Positions 1-9,401 of a DNA stretch of 44,858 nucleotides are shown here, in pieces (position 1 is the first letter of the stretch; each line of letters begins with the position of its first letter). Source of the DNA: a virus. A program made the position numbers and the translations under genes. The stretch covers positions 1 through 44,858 of IMG/VR virus record IMGVR_UViG_3300025154_000172; one strand, 5' to 3'. Under the pieces are notes generated by a model that saw only the letters and a list, made by a program, of their open reading frames with translations, did not search any database and was not told the DNA's origin.

Positions 1-104
1 ATGGCTCTGGCTCTGGCTATGGCTCTGGCTATGGCTCTGGCTCTGGCGATGGCTCTGGCTATGGCGATGGCTATGGCGATGGCTATGGCGATGGCGATGG
101 CTAA
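1..104 (+). CDS. 3' end of the glycine-X repeat protein gene
   Basis: Reading from base 3 gives alternating Gly with Ser, Tyr or Asp, every glycine as GGC, and stop TAA at 102-104. This is the same gene as the one at 44491-44811, cut open by the linear representation of a circular molecule. It is partial only because the window starts inside it. Confidence 0.8.
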   Translation, partial: GSGSGYGSGYGSGSGDGSGYGDGYGDGYGDGDG

Positions 105-151
105 AATAAGTTTTTACCACTTACGATAAAAAGCAATGACCGAGAAAGACT
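1..151. repeat. Terminal direct repeat, left copy
   Basis: Bases 1-151 match 44708-44858 with three differences: two single-base codon changes inside the GGC-rich repeat, and an A/T difference at 145 versus 44852. The offset is 44707, which gives a unit genome of about 44.7 kb. Such an overlap is expected from a circular assembly or from a terminally redundant, circularly permuted phage. The mismatches suggest population variants or errors in a low-complexity stretch. Confidence 0.85.
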
Positions 152-660
152 ACACCGAAATCAACTGACTAAAAATCAGCAAGAAACTGTTAAGGGGCTG
201 ATGTTGAATCTACAAGGAGGATGTCGATACTCGATTCTATACCATGGACAATTACATAGCTGAATGTAAAACACAAGGGCTGACACCGCTGACAGTAGAA
301 CATCTGAAACAGATATGATTGACCGAAGAACGGAGCGAGGAGAATAAAGCGATAGCAGATAAACTAGGGCTGAAAATGTCAGGGTATGTGGATCCAGACG
401 GTACATGGTCTAACACAGATGACTATGGCTATCTGAGTTCTGCGTCCCCAGTCGATAATGACGGCACGAGAGCATTCAAATTCTATAAAGATGAAGGTAG
501 ACTCTACAAGTATTACAATAGAAACTACGCTCGTACCTGCTTATATCTAGTAGAAGATAAGAAGCCACGTTATGATAGCGACTTAGACATCGAGTGAAAG
601 AAGCTAAATATTATTAAAATGCTCAATGAAATGATAGACTACATCAATAGTACGCTTTAA
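136..660 (+). CDS. C-type-lectin-like (FISUMP-like) small protein, 174 aa
   Basis: The ATG opens a 174-codon frame crossed by five in-frame TGA codons (Gly). Residues about 75-150 carry LGLKMSGYVDPDGTW, then DDYGYLSSAS, an aromatic stretch ending NYARTCLYLVED. This order resembles the Fibrobacter succinogenes major paralogous domain (GY...G...YGYYWSSS...g.sVRC...), a lectin-like fold used for surface recognition, but the match is by eye and weak. The last residues, MLNEMIDYINSTL, resemble the end of the protein at 40846 (NKIIDYINTL). In the right-end copy of this start (44843) the fourth codon is TAA, so the two ends disagree on whether the gene is intact. Confidence 0.7.
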
Positions 661-677
661 CTATTTAACCAACAACG

Positions 678-908
678 ATGCCAAACAGAGCTAAACAGTT
701 TGTAGATTGATTAGAAAAATGACTATCTATGGCTTGGGAGAATAAACCTAAATGATTATCAGTATTCTATTATGTTTACGCTAGAGATACAGAAGCTAGA
801 GATGAGAATAATCCTGACTGACCTATACAGATAAGCAGAAGCATATTCGCCAGTAAATTTGATGAATATACAATCAAACAAGATATAGACCAATTCTTTA
901 ATTCTTAA
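678..908 (+). CDS. Hypothetical protein, 76 aa
   Basis: Open from ATG to TAA with four internal TGA codons. The product is a soluble mixed-charge protein (MPNRAKQFVDGLEKG...). It follows the 136 gene by 17 bases and precedes the KITTKEE gene by 10, as in a small-gene operon. No family recognised. Confidence 0.6.
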
Positions 909-918
909 TTTACAGAAT

Positions 919-1098
919 ATGCCAAACAAGATAACAACTAAAGAGGAAATGAAGTCTGAGTGATTTAAGGAGGTGGATTGGAAGTATGGTGATTTTTATA
1001 TTCGGCATAGTGACCTAAAGGTTAGGCTAGTTAATGTTTTATCAAAAGATAAAGTAGAGATATATCGAGAAAAAGATAGATGGGATAAGGTAAAATAA
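919..1098 (+). CDS. KITTKEE-family small protein, copy 1 (59 aa)
   Basis: Begins MPNKITTKEEMKSEGFKEV, with the glycine encoded by TGA. It is nearly identical in DNA and protein to the gene at 42391 and clearly related to the next gene at 1121. The conserved part is KITTKEEM, a W..Y/G.. segment and a Ser/His-x-x-Leu-Lys helix. This copy has a longer C terminus (EIYREKDRWDKVK) than the 42391 copy, which stops after VEI. Function unknown. Confidence 0.7.
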
Positions 1099-1120
1099 TT
1101 TTTATATGCTAATTTATTCG

Positions 1121-1324
1121 ATGAATAAAATAACCACTAAAGAGGAAATGGAGGCAGAATGATATAAAAAAGGTAACTGGACGTACTGAAATTACGATGT
1201 ACGATCTAGCCAGTTAAAAACGAGACTTGTAAAAGTGCTCGAAGATTTAGATAAGCTAGAGGTGCGTGCCGAGTTTTCCAACTATACACCACTAATTGCA
1301 TTAGCTAGTAATAAAAAAAAGTAA
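1121..1324 (+). CDS. KITTKEE-family small protein, copy 2 (67 aa)
   Basis: Begins MNKITTKEEMEAEGYKKG and keeps the W.YG and S.LK.RLV positions of the neighbouring copy, so it is a diverged tandem paralogue. Its C terminus (KLEVRAEFSNYTPLIALAS) is unrelated to the other copies. The gene is preceded by a T-rich stretch (AATTTTTATATGCTAAT) of the kind found before many starts in this genome. Confidence 0.7.
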
Positions 1325-1345
1325 AATAAAACCGAATAGAATCTA

Positions 1346-1372
1346 TTGCAATTACATAGGATAATCTATAAT
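1346..1372 (+). promoter_or_regulatory. Promoter candidate TTGCAA-N15-TATAAT
   Basis: TTGCAA at 1346-1351 and TATAAT at 1367-1372, 15 bases apart, 33 bases before the next ATG. The same hexamers, usually with a 16-base spacer, occur before 29848, 33133 and 34678. Confidence 0.5.
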
Positions 1373-1404
1373 ACATATATTCATCCTCTAACTAAAACAA
1401 AACC

Positions 1405-1677
1405 ATGCAACCAATATTTAGAACTAAAGACCTCCAAATCAAGCGACTGAAATCGAAAGTAAGGCAATTAGAAAAAGAAAGAAGCGAGGAGCGAACGCAT
1501 AGATGACATACGTTACCATACATGGCTGTGGTGGCACTTAATATGATAATGGAGTTCACTAAACAATTTGAGGATGATGAATATGGAGAATGCACCAATA
1601 TAAAGGATCTGACCTTACAAGAGTTCCATAGATATATAATGCAGTACATAAATATAGAAAGAGAGAGATGAATATAA
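1405..1677 (+). CDS. Hypothetical coiled-coil protein, 90 aa
   Basis: The first 35 residues are rich in Lys, Arg, Glu and Gln with heptad-like spacing (LQIKRLKSKVRQLEKE), followed by a methionine-rich helix (VVALNMIMEF). Two TGA codons are in frame, one next to the stop. It lies between a promoter candidate and the hairpin before the small terminase gene. Family unknown. Confidence 0.6.
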
Positions 1678-1696
1678 ATAATATAAAGATTTCAAT

Positions 1697-1724
1697 TTGC
1701 ATTTAAAATAATTCTGACTATAAA
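1697..1724 (+). promoter_or_regulatory. Promoter candidate TTGCAT-N16-TATAAA
   Basis: TTGCAT at 1697-1702, 16 bases, TATAAA at 1719-1724. The spacing matches the other TTGCAA-N16-TATAAT sites. The start point would fall inside the hairpin at 1726-1746, so the transcript of the small terminase gene would begin with or inside that hairpin. Confidence 0.4.
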
Positions 1725-1725
1725 G

Positions 1726-1751
1726 ACTATAACAACAAGTTATAGTTTTTT
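1726..1751 (+). terminator. Intrinsic terminator: 8-bp hairpin plus T6
   Basis: ACTATAAC (1726-1733) pairs perfectly with GTTATAGT (1739-1746) across loop AACAA, followed by TTTTTT. It closes the left small-gene group before the packaging and tail genes. It overlaps the promoter candidate just upstream, so one of the two may not be used, or it acts as an early attenuator. Confidence 0.65.
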
Positions 1752-1768
1752 ATTATATTTTTGATCTG

Positions 1769-2305
1769 ATGGCAAGGAATTTTAATAGGCTGATGAAAGA
1801 GGAACACGAATATAAAAAGAAGCCTAACTGAAAGAATGATACAGGCAGCCCAGATAAATACAAAGAGGAATACTGTATAAAGATTATAGAATACTTTAAA
1901 CTAAGCCCATACGAAGATAAAGTATCATGTACAAGCTATAATGAGAAAACATGAGCAGAAAAGGAATATATTAAATCACGACCAGTCGATTTCCCTACGA
2001 TAGAATGATTTGCGTCAAGTATTGATGTATGTGTTGACACTTTAAACGAACGGTGTAGAAAATATAAAGAGTTTTCCTACGCACATAGAAAAGCAAAGCA
2101 ATTACAAAAAGAGATACTAATTAAGAACTGACTAAACTGACTATATAAAGAATGATTTGCAAAGTTCGTGGCAATAAACTGTTTCCCTGATATGCAGGAT
2201 AAGATAGTAGAGGATATAAACCAGACAATAGACTTCAACTTAGATGGTAAGAGCATACGTGAGTTGGAAGAATTAAGAAAGCAAATACTAAGTAGCAAGA
2301 AGTAA
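1769..2305 (+). CDS. terS: Terminase small subunit
   Basis: 178 aa DNA-packaging subunit that recognises phage DNA and hands it to the large subunit. Recognised by the small-terminase pattern: DFPTIEGFASSIDV around residue 75-90 (helix-turn-helix region), LNE[W]CRKYKEF at about 93-103, then AHRKAKQLQKEILIKNGLNGLYKEG and AKFVAINCF. The bracketed W (codon CGG at 2051) falls where the family has tryptophan. Six TGA codons fall at glycine sites such as EGFAS, NGL.G and KEGF. The gene sits far from the large terminase at 13204, with the tail genes between. Confidence 0.8.
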
Positions 2306-2332
2306 TAATTTTAATTACTAACTAAAGTTATT

Positions 2333-3250
2333 TTGGCAACAACTTTATCGGATCTACGCACACAATGCTACGAGCTTCTAAGAGAAGAAGAGAACAGCTC
2401 AGCCTACTCATATACCATAGTAGACCAGATGATAAACTCAGCTCAATTAAGGATCTGTACTGGAGCTTGCATAAACCCTTTGACTAAGGAGATGGTAGCT
2501 AAGGGCGACTTACCGTTCATAAACACTGATTATTTCTACTCAAGTGTCGGTGACATCACCCTAACTGCTGACGCGACCGTCTGAGCTACTTCCTTATCAG
2601 CGACAACCACAAACTTTGCTTCTTCAGGGAAATTATATATAGCAGGGAACATAATAACCTATACATGAAAGACAGCTAGTACGTTCACATGAGTGACTGG
2701 GGTACTTTTTGCGTTCAAATCAGGTGAGAGAGTAAGTCAGGCGTTCACGCTACCGACAGACTTTGCGAGCATAAAGAATGTGACATATAATAATAACTAC
2801 AGGATGGAGTCAAAGGAGTTTGACGATATATTCGAGGAGCTGAATAAGCTGAAAGGTAGGAACTACGGAACAAGCGAGTACAACCCTGACTATAATAATA
2901 CCAACCTATTACCGACGTTCTATACTATAAAGGATGGTACGTATCTAATAATATTCAATGTAAATAATACAGGGGACATGATCAGATTGAGATACGAGAA
3001 GCTACCTACAACAATGAGTGCAACCACAGATACAGCGACAATAAGCAATGATATATACGCCAAAGGCACTATTCTATATTTAGCGGTAGGAGAGTTATTG
3101 TACAATAGATGAGAAGAGGGCAGAGCAGGCGAACTATTGAACTTTGCGTATGGGCAATTGAGAGAGATGTTCAAGTTTTACAACAACGCCAGCTATGAGA
3201 GTTTGAACTGAAAGCAGTATAAATGTTGAAAATGAAGATTAAATATATAA
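2333..3250 (+). CDS. Head-tail adaptor / tail tubular A-like protein, 305 aa
   Basis: TTG start, chosen because the frame opens directly into LSDLRTQCYELLREE, typical of podoviral adaptor proteins that cap the portal (T7 gp11 and P22 gp4 type). There follow YTIVDQMINSAQLRI, a beta-rich middle with Thr/Ser repeats, and a helical C terminus (LLYNRGEEGRAGELLNFAYGQL) like the protomer-protomer helices of such rings. TGA codons occur throughout and would break the frame into fragments under the standard code. Assignment rests on layout between the small terminase and a nozzle-like protein as well as sequence feel; no invariant motif is available. Confidence 0.6.
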
Positions 3251-3252
3251 AT

Positions 3253-3273
3253 AAGTCAAGGATTTTTTGACTT
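3253..3273 (+). terminator. Hairpin after the adaptor gene
   Basis: AAGTCAA (3253-3259) pairs with TTGACTT (3267-3273) over a 7-base loop, three bases after the stop. There is no clear T-tract, so it may be a processing or stability hairpin. The remaining 110 bases before the next gene are AT-rich; TTACAT-N15-TATAAT (3356-3382) lies just before the next start. Confidence 0.45.
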
Positions 3274-3383
3274 TGGCTTATAATACATAAAGTCATCGCC
3301 TCTGCACGAGAGAGAAAAGTTGTCTTTAGGTAATAATACTACAAATATCACATAATTACATTTTACTTATTTATGATATAATA

Positions 3384-4964
3384 GTGTCATATCAGGAAGC
3401 AAAGCGAATAGATATGTGAAGTGAAGATGGACCTTTCTCGAAAGGATACATTGACAATACACAAAATTTATTTCTAATGGACGGTGCAAGTCCTTATTTA
3501 AGAAATTGCAGACTAGATGGTAACTCAATAATACAAAGACCATGACATTGATTATTCGCTACCCTAACAGCAGGAAGCTATCCGAAAGGGATAGGCGGTT
3601 ATCTAAGGACTACAGCAAGCAATGATAGGTTGGTGGTTCGTCACAATATCGATGCTACGCATAAATTGAGTACCATAACAACTGCAGGAGTAACAGCAGA
3701 CATTTTGACTGACTCCAATATATCCAGTGATGCAAGGATGTTTTTCCAGAATGTAGGGGATGTTATATATTGTATGAATTGAGTAGATTATTTTGGGAAA
3801 CTCAATGGTACAACATATACTGTCCCTAGTACAGGGGTAAGTAATTTTGCTCCATCGTTTTCGGTCATCTTCAATTCTAGTCATTGGGCTAGTGGATGGA
3901 GTACTAACGCTAACAAGGTATATAAATCTGTCTGAGATAACTACGAGGACTTCAATTCAACAGGATCGGATACATTCACATTTGGTGAAGCGCTTACATG
4001 ATTATGTGCGAACAACGAGGCGTTATTCTATTTCACTAAGAGTACAATCAGTGTGACAGGTACAGGCGATATAACAGACACAGCATGAACTATAACGTAT
4101 GTAACAAGACCGCTAGAGGTTAAGGAGGGGTCAGTAAACCACGCAAGCATAGTATCAGCAGGGAATATGATATATTTCTTAACACCATCAAATAAACTAG
4201 GGATAGTGACTAAGGGTCAGAGCAACGAGTGATTTGAGGTACAGGAGCTGTCCGAAAGAAAATATGCAGGTATAAGCACAATACTTAGTGGACTAGCTGT
4301 AGACCAGTCAGACTCATTTGGATATTACCTACCTAAAGAGAATATCATCAAATGGTTTGTAAAATCAGCGGGGTCATCAATCAACGATATATGTATAATC
4401 TATGATATAGGGAAGGACGCATTCTTGGTAGACGATGGTAAATATTTTTTTGGTGGGCTTTTTTTCAAGGGTGCTAACTATACTATAAGTATGGTAGAAC
4501 CCAAAGTATATCAGGACGAGTATGGGAACGATGACGAGGATGGGGCGATAGGGTTCGAGTATCGGACAAAGGAATACTATATAAGTGATCCTACATATAA
4601 GAAGATACTACGAGAGAGCAGGACACTACTGGATATAAATGAATTAGCGAGTTTAACACAGGAGATATGGATAGATGAAGCACAGGCGGATACAAAGACA
4701 GTGGATTCAGATAATATCACTATAAGTGTGTGAGGGATAGGAACAGATCCAGTGTGAACATTCGCTATAGGAGAAGATGGATGATGAGAGGATACAGACT
4801 ACCAAGAGATTTACATCCTAAGAACTAAGGGCAACTTAAATAAAATAGGTAGAAAGGTGCAGTTCAGATATACAAACCAAGTAGTAGGTAGTAAGGTAAG
4901 ATTGAAGAATATCTCAGCTAAAGTAGAAATCAAACCTGAGCTAAGCAGTAACCTCACAACATAA
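3384..4964 (+). CDS. Tail nozzle-like / stabilisation protein, 526 aa
   Basis: GTG start chosen because MSYQEAKRIDMG leads straight into the conserved-looking FSKGYIDNTQNLF; ATG at 3414 is the alternative. The protein then shows ASPYLRNCRLDG and RPGHGLFATLTAGSYPKGIGG, and a long series of beta strands with APSFSVIFNSSHWASGW. This layout resembles P22 gp10 and T7 gp12 proteins: beta-propeller tail tube or nozzle proteins whose first part lists the initial residues of virion-bound DNA-stabilising factors. The position right after the adaptor fits. Twelve or so TGA codons, e.g. RPGHG and DYFGK-adjacent sites, are needed for full length. Family assignment is inference. Confidence 0.6.
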
Positions 4965-4991
4965 TTATTTATCATATAACAATTTCTAAAG

Positions 4992-6563
4992 ATGACAGCA
5001 TGACCGTTTCAGACATGATTTAAAACAACATTAGCTGCTAAATTAAACCCAGCTGTTACAACAATAACGTTAGCAACAGCACCTACAGCTACGACAGGTA
5101 GGCTTTATCTAAAGAACTGAACTCAAGAAGAATGGATAAGTTTTACTGGTGTTAGTGGTAGCACATGTACAGGGCTAACTAGAACATTGAGTCAAACAGC
5201 TGATCCAGCAACAGCAGGTACAGGGCTGACATGGATAGCAGGTACAAAAGTAAAACTAGTACAGATGCACGACCAGTGCTGGAATTCAGCAGAAACTGAG
5301 ACAATTAGTGGAATAAAGACATTTTCGGGTGCTAATACGCATAGTGGTAATAACACATTTACAGGGACAAATACATTTTCTAGTACAAGTAAAGCGACAC
5401 TGAATTTACAACAAGTAACAACAACTCAAAGAGATGCGTTGACATGAGTAGCGAATGGAACGATAGTATATAATACTACGACATGAGAGCTGAACCAGTA
5501 TATAGGATGAGCATGGAGCGCTGTCGCAGCAGGAAGTACACAGCCTGACGGTAGTACAACAGTTGCAGGTAAATTTGAAGAAGCGACAGTAGCAGAACAA
5601 GGGACAGCTACAGCAACGGGTTCAACAGGAGCTAGACTTGTGGTAGCTAACGCCAACCTAGTAAAGACCTCAAGTGGAGCATGAGACGAGAACAAAGTCC
5701 CGGTATTGAATTCTAATGGACAGCTAGCCAACAGATTTACAAGTAAGATTGGCGGGACATGAGCAGATTGAGCACAAACAGATGCTGATTTAACACTTAC
5801 TTGAAGCGACAACACAATCATAACGAAGAATTTTACATCACGAACAGCAGGAAGCGTAGCAAGGACTTGTACTATAACTCCTGCAAATTGTGTTGTACAT
5901 ATAAAGATTAAATGAGATGCTGATTTTACTAATTGGACATTCAATTTTACTGGTAAATGATGACCATGATGAGCAGGTTGATCTTGATTTTCTTCTAATT
6001 GAACAGCATGAACAGTAGCAAGTGTATTGTATCAATCAACAAGCAATGGAGCTGGAGGGTTATGAGCTTGAAATACTGGTTGATCAGATACTACGGCGTG
6101 AGGTGGTGGAGCATGATGTTGAGCTAGTGGTACAACAACTGGATGATGAGCTGGTTGAGTAAGGATGTATCCCGATATAATATATATACAGAACAATAGA
6201 AGGATATATATGTCAGCTTGATGAGGTTGAGGATGAGGTTGAGCTTCTTGATGAGATGCTTGAGCTTGAGGTGCAGGATGATGAGCTTTGATCATAGAAG
6301 TATGGGGTAATTTAACTATGAACAATGGTTCAACGGTGTTTAGTTTATGATGAGTAGATTGAGTGGCATCTTCTTGAGCCTGAAGTTGAGGATGAGGTGG
6401 TGGTTGAGGATCATTGGTAATATTATATAATGGCACATTAACTTGAACATATCAGACATTAACTATCTCTTGAGGATCAGGGGGAGCTGCATGAGCACAA
6501 TGAGATGTGTGAGGAGCTGGCTGAGTATGATTATCAGTAATAGAGCAGAGCATAACACGATAA
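4992..6563 (+). CDS. Glycine-rich receptor-binding tail protein, 523 aa
   Basis: N-terminal about 100 residues look like the virion-attachment domain of phage tail proteins (AVTTITLATAPTATTGRLYLK, then EEWISFTGV and TGLTRTLSQ). The middle contains Thr/Ser repeats (FSGANTHSGNNTFTGTNTF). From residue about 315 on, the protein is built of glycine-rich runs such as GGPGGAGGSGFSS, separated by short beta segments (RMYPDIIYIQNN, ALIIEVWGNLTMNNG, SLVILYN). This recalls polyglycine-II adhesins at the tips of T-even-like long tail fibres (S16 gp38 type). About 54 glycines are TGA, more than in any other gene here, so under the standard code this is pure fragments. Likely binds the host surface. Confidence 0.7.
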
Positions 6564-6587
6564 ATTTATCTTCATAAAATATAAATA

Positions 6588-9377
6588 ATGGCTACACAAG
6601 CTGAGATGAGAGCGTTAATGTTAAAAAACAACCCTAACTATAAATGATTAGGTACGCCAACAATACCGACAAGAAAACCTACGGTAATACCACCTGTAAA
6701 TACACAGCAAGTAGCTCCAGTAGCTTCTGGTTTTCGTGACCAATGACTAAAATCAATAGGCACACAGACAACGGAAGGGATAGCTACAAAGACAGGAGTA
6801 ATCAAATCTAAACCCACAACAGTGACCGCATTATCAACTGAGTTGAATCAACGGTGAGCAAACGCTAGTAAAACTTTTGGGACTGATGTATCTAAATATG
6901 ATGCTAGAGATGAACAGACAGCACAAAATATAGTGGCTAGTGGAGAGACACCTGAAGCTTATCTAGCTAAACAGGCATGATTTAGTCAAGCTAGTGCTAC
7001 AGACCAAGCAAACACATTGGATGCTATCAAGAAAAGGATAGGAGCGTTTGGTACTACAGCAGCAACTGAAGGCGAAGTACCACCCACTACTGAGACCGCT
7101 ACAACAGGGAAGCCATGATATTATAAATGAGCCAATGGTGAAGACATAGCTATATTAGGATATGGTGATTTGGATACAGAGACGCAATGATTGATTGATC
7201 AGATGAGTGATGCCGATAAGAAGTTATTGGATATGAAATGGGGGAATGATGTACAAGGGAAAGCTGAATATCTAAGGCAAGGCAAAAGAGAGCAGGAATA
7301 CGCTAAATGACAAAGAGATCTGACTATCAAAATACAAGATTTGGAGGGGAAAACTTTAGAGATACAAGCGAGTCAGAGACTAAGAGACGCAGGCAAGAAT
7401 GTCGATAATCTTATACAGAATTACGCTTATCTTGGTCAGATGTGAGCTCCTGGAGTATCAAGCCAAAGATTGACAGCAGTGGCAGGACATATAACAGAAG
7501 CCGAGAAGAAGTTCGCAGAGCTTAAACAAATAGAAGCCAATGTGGCACAAATAAGACAACTATGATTAAAGATAGATACAGCACAATATGAGAAACAGAT
7601 GGCTGATATAGCTGATGACCTGAATATGAAAGTAGGATCACAGATCCAGAACGCTTTGAACGATATGACAGCAGCAGATATGGCAGGGCAATTAGATACA
7701 GTGGACTGAATTACACAATTTAAGAGAAGTTTATTAGAGAGATTGGATAACTCTATAAGTGGATATACTGAGGGTAGTCTGAAACAGATGCAGTACGTCA
7801 CAGAACAATATACCAAGATAGCAGATGACGCACAGGTAAGGATAAAAGAACGACAAACCAACGCCAACACTATAAATAGTGAGATGAGTACAGTTAAAGG
7901 ATACTATGTTGACGGTAATGGTAGCCCAATATATGATTCTAAGGGGGATACTATAGTAATGCCAGAGAAGCCACCAATGGATCCCATTTTTGATAAAACA
8001 TCGGGCAAACTGATAACATTTTCTAATGACGCAAACGGTCAGATAGTAGCTAAAGTACAGCAAGCTATCCCAGAAGCGACATTTGCACAACAAACAGTAA
8101 CTAACTACGCACAATTAGTCAATAGTGGTAAACTAAAAATGAGTGACGTTCCAGCAGATATGCAAGAATCAGTAGCTAACGCTATGGCTACAGTGCCTAC
8201 ACAATGATATACATGACCACAATATACACCAGTAGATACAGTAACAATAACGGCTAATGTAAACCAAGTAAAAGCACAATGAGATGGCAGTGTTTGAGGC
8301 CAATGTTGAGCATTTGTTAACGATTATTTGCAGGGGATGTGATTAGGTAGGATGTTTATAGACCCTATCGATGCTAAGAAAGCGAATAAGAATAGTGATA
8401 CTCCTACGGTAGGAAGTGTAGCTATATTTGATTACTCAAGTAGTCCTAATTCAAGTTTGGCACAGCAGAAATACGGACATGTAGCGGTAGTAACAGCAGT
8501 GGATTTAGCTAAAGGCACAATGACATTGAAAGAAAGCAACAAAGCAGGAGAAGAGAAGGTATTCAGTAGGACAGTACCTATCAATAAAGCTTATGGGTTC
8601 TTTGATCCTACAAAAGCACTTGAAACAGCATGAACTGAATGACAATGAGGAGCTACATATAATTGATTATCACAAGAAGATCAGAATTATGTAGATGCTC
8701 TAGCTGGTTATCAAGCAGATTTACCATCTAAAATGAATAAGAATTATACTAAATATATATCAGCCGCCAAAGAAATTGACCCTAACCGAGACCAAAACAA
8801 GTATTCTGCTAGAAAGAAGTTTCTAGGTGATTGGGCAGCAGGAAGTACAGCACAGAATATAACATCTATCAATACTACAGTATGACATCTAAGTACATTA
8901 CTTACAGCATCTAAATGATTGGGTAATTCAAAAGTCCAGATAAAGAATACATTTACTAATCGAGCTAAAGACCAATTCGGTGATCCAAGTATAACTAATT
9001 TTGATACAGCAGCTGATGCAGTATGAAGTGAATTAGCTAAGGTATTCAAATGATGAACAGCAAGCCCAACAGAACAGGAGATTAAGGAACGGTCTAGTAT
9101 ATTTACAAAATCAAAATCTGAAGAGCAATTGAATGCAGCAGTAAAACAAGCGGCTAAATTATTGAGTTCTAGAATGAAAGCTTTGACTGAAACATACAAT
9201 AGGAATATAGGTAAATATCCTGATGAAAGTATTTTGTATCCTGAGACTATAGAGACATTAAATATAGTATGAATAGATCCTAATCAGTTTGTTTGATGAG
9301 CAATCCAAAATAATCAATGAGGGAGTTATGATGACATAATAGGTGGTTGAGCTATAAGTAATGCCAATTGACGATAA
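6588..9377 (+). CDS. Large virion protein with CHAP peptidoglycan peptidase domain, 929 aa
   Basis: Residues 1-550 are mostly helical, Gln/Ala-rich, with coiled-coil stretches. Residues about 567-690 form a CHAP domain: GQCGAFVNDYLQG with the nucleophile Cys573, PTVGSVAIFDYS, and YGHVAVVTAVD with His631, ending GFFDP. CHAP enzymes cut peptide or amide bonds in peptidoglycan; in a virion protein the usual role is local wall opening for DNA entry. The C terminus ends with a helical segment and LNIVGIDPNQF. Adjacent to another very large virion protein, it fits an ejection or internal virion protein of a short-tailed phage, but a tail-tip location cannot be excluded. Confidence 0.8.
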
Positions 9378-9401
9378 AATTTAATTTCTAATATATATCT
9401 T

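Noticed and set aside
5426-6436. Long minus-strand frames opposite the glycine-rich fibre gene
   Set aside because: They arise because TGA/GGN-rich coding makes few minus-strand stops; no protein-like signal, and the plus strand is continuous under the phage code.
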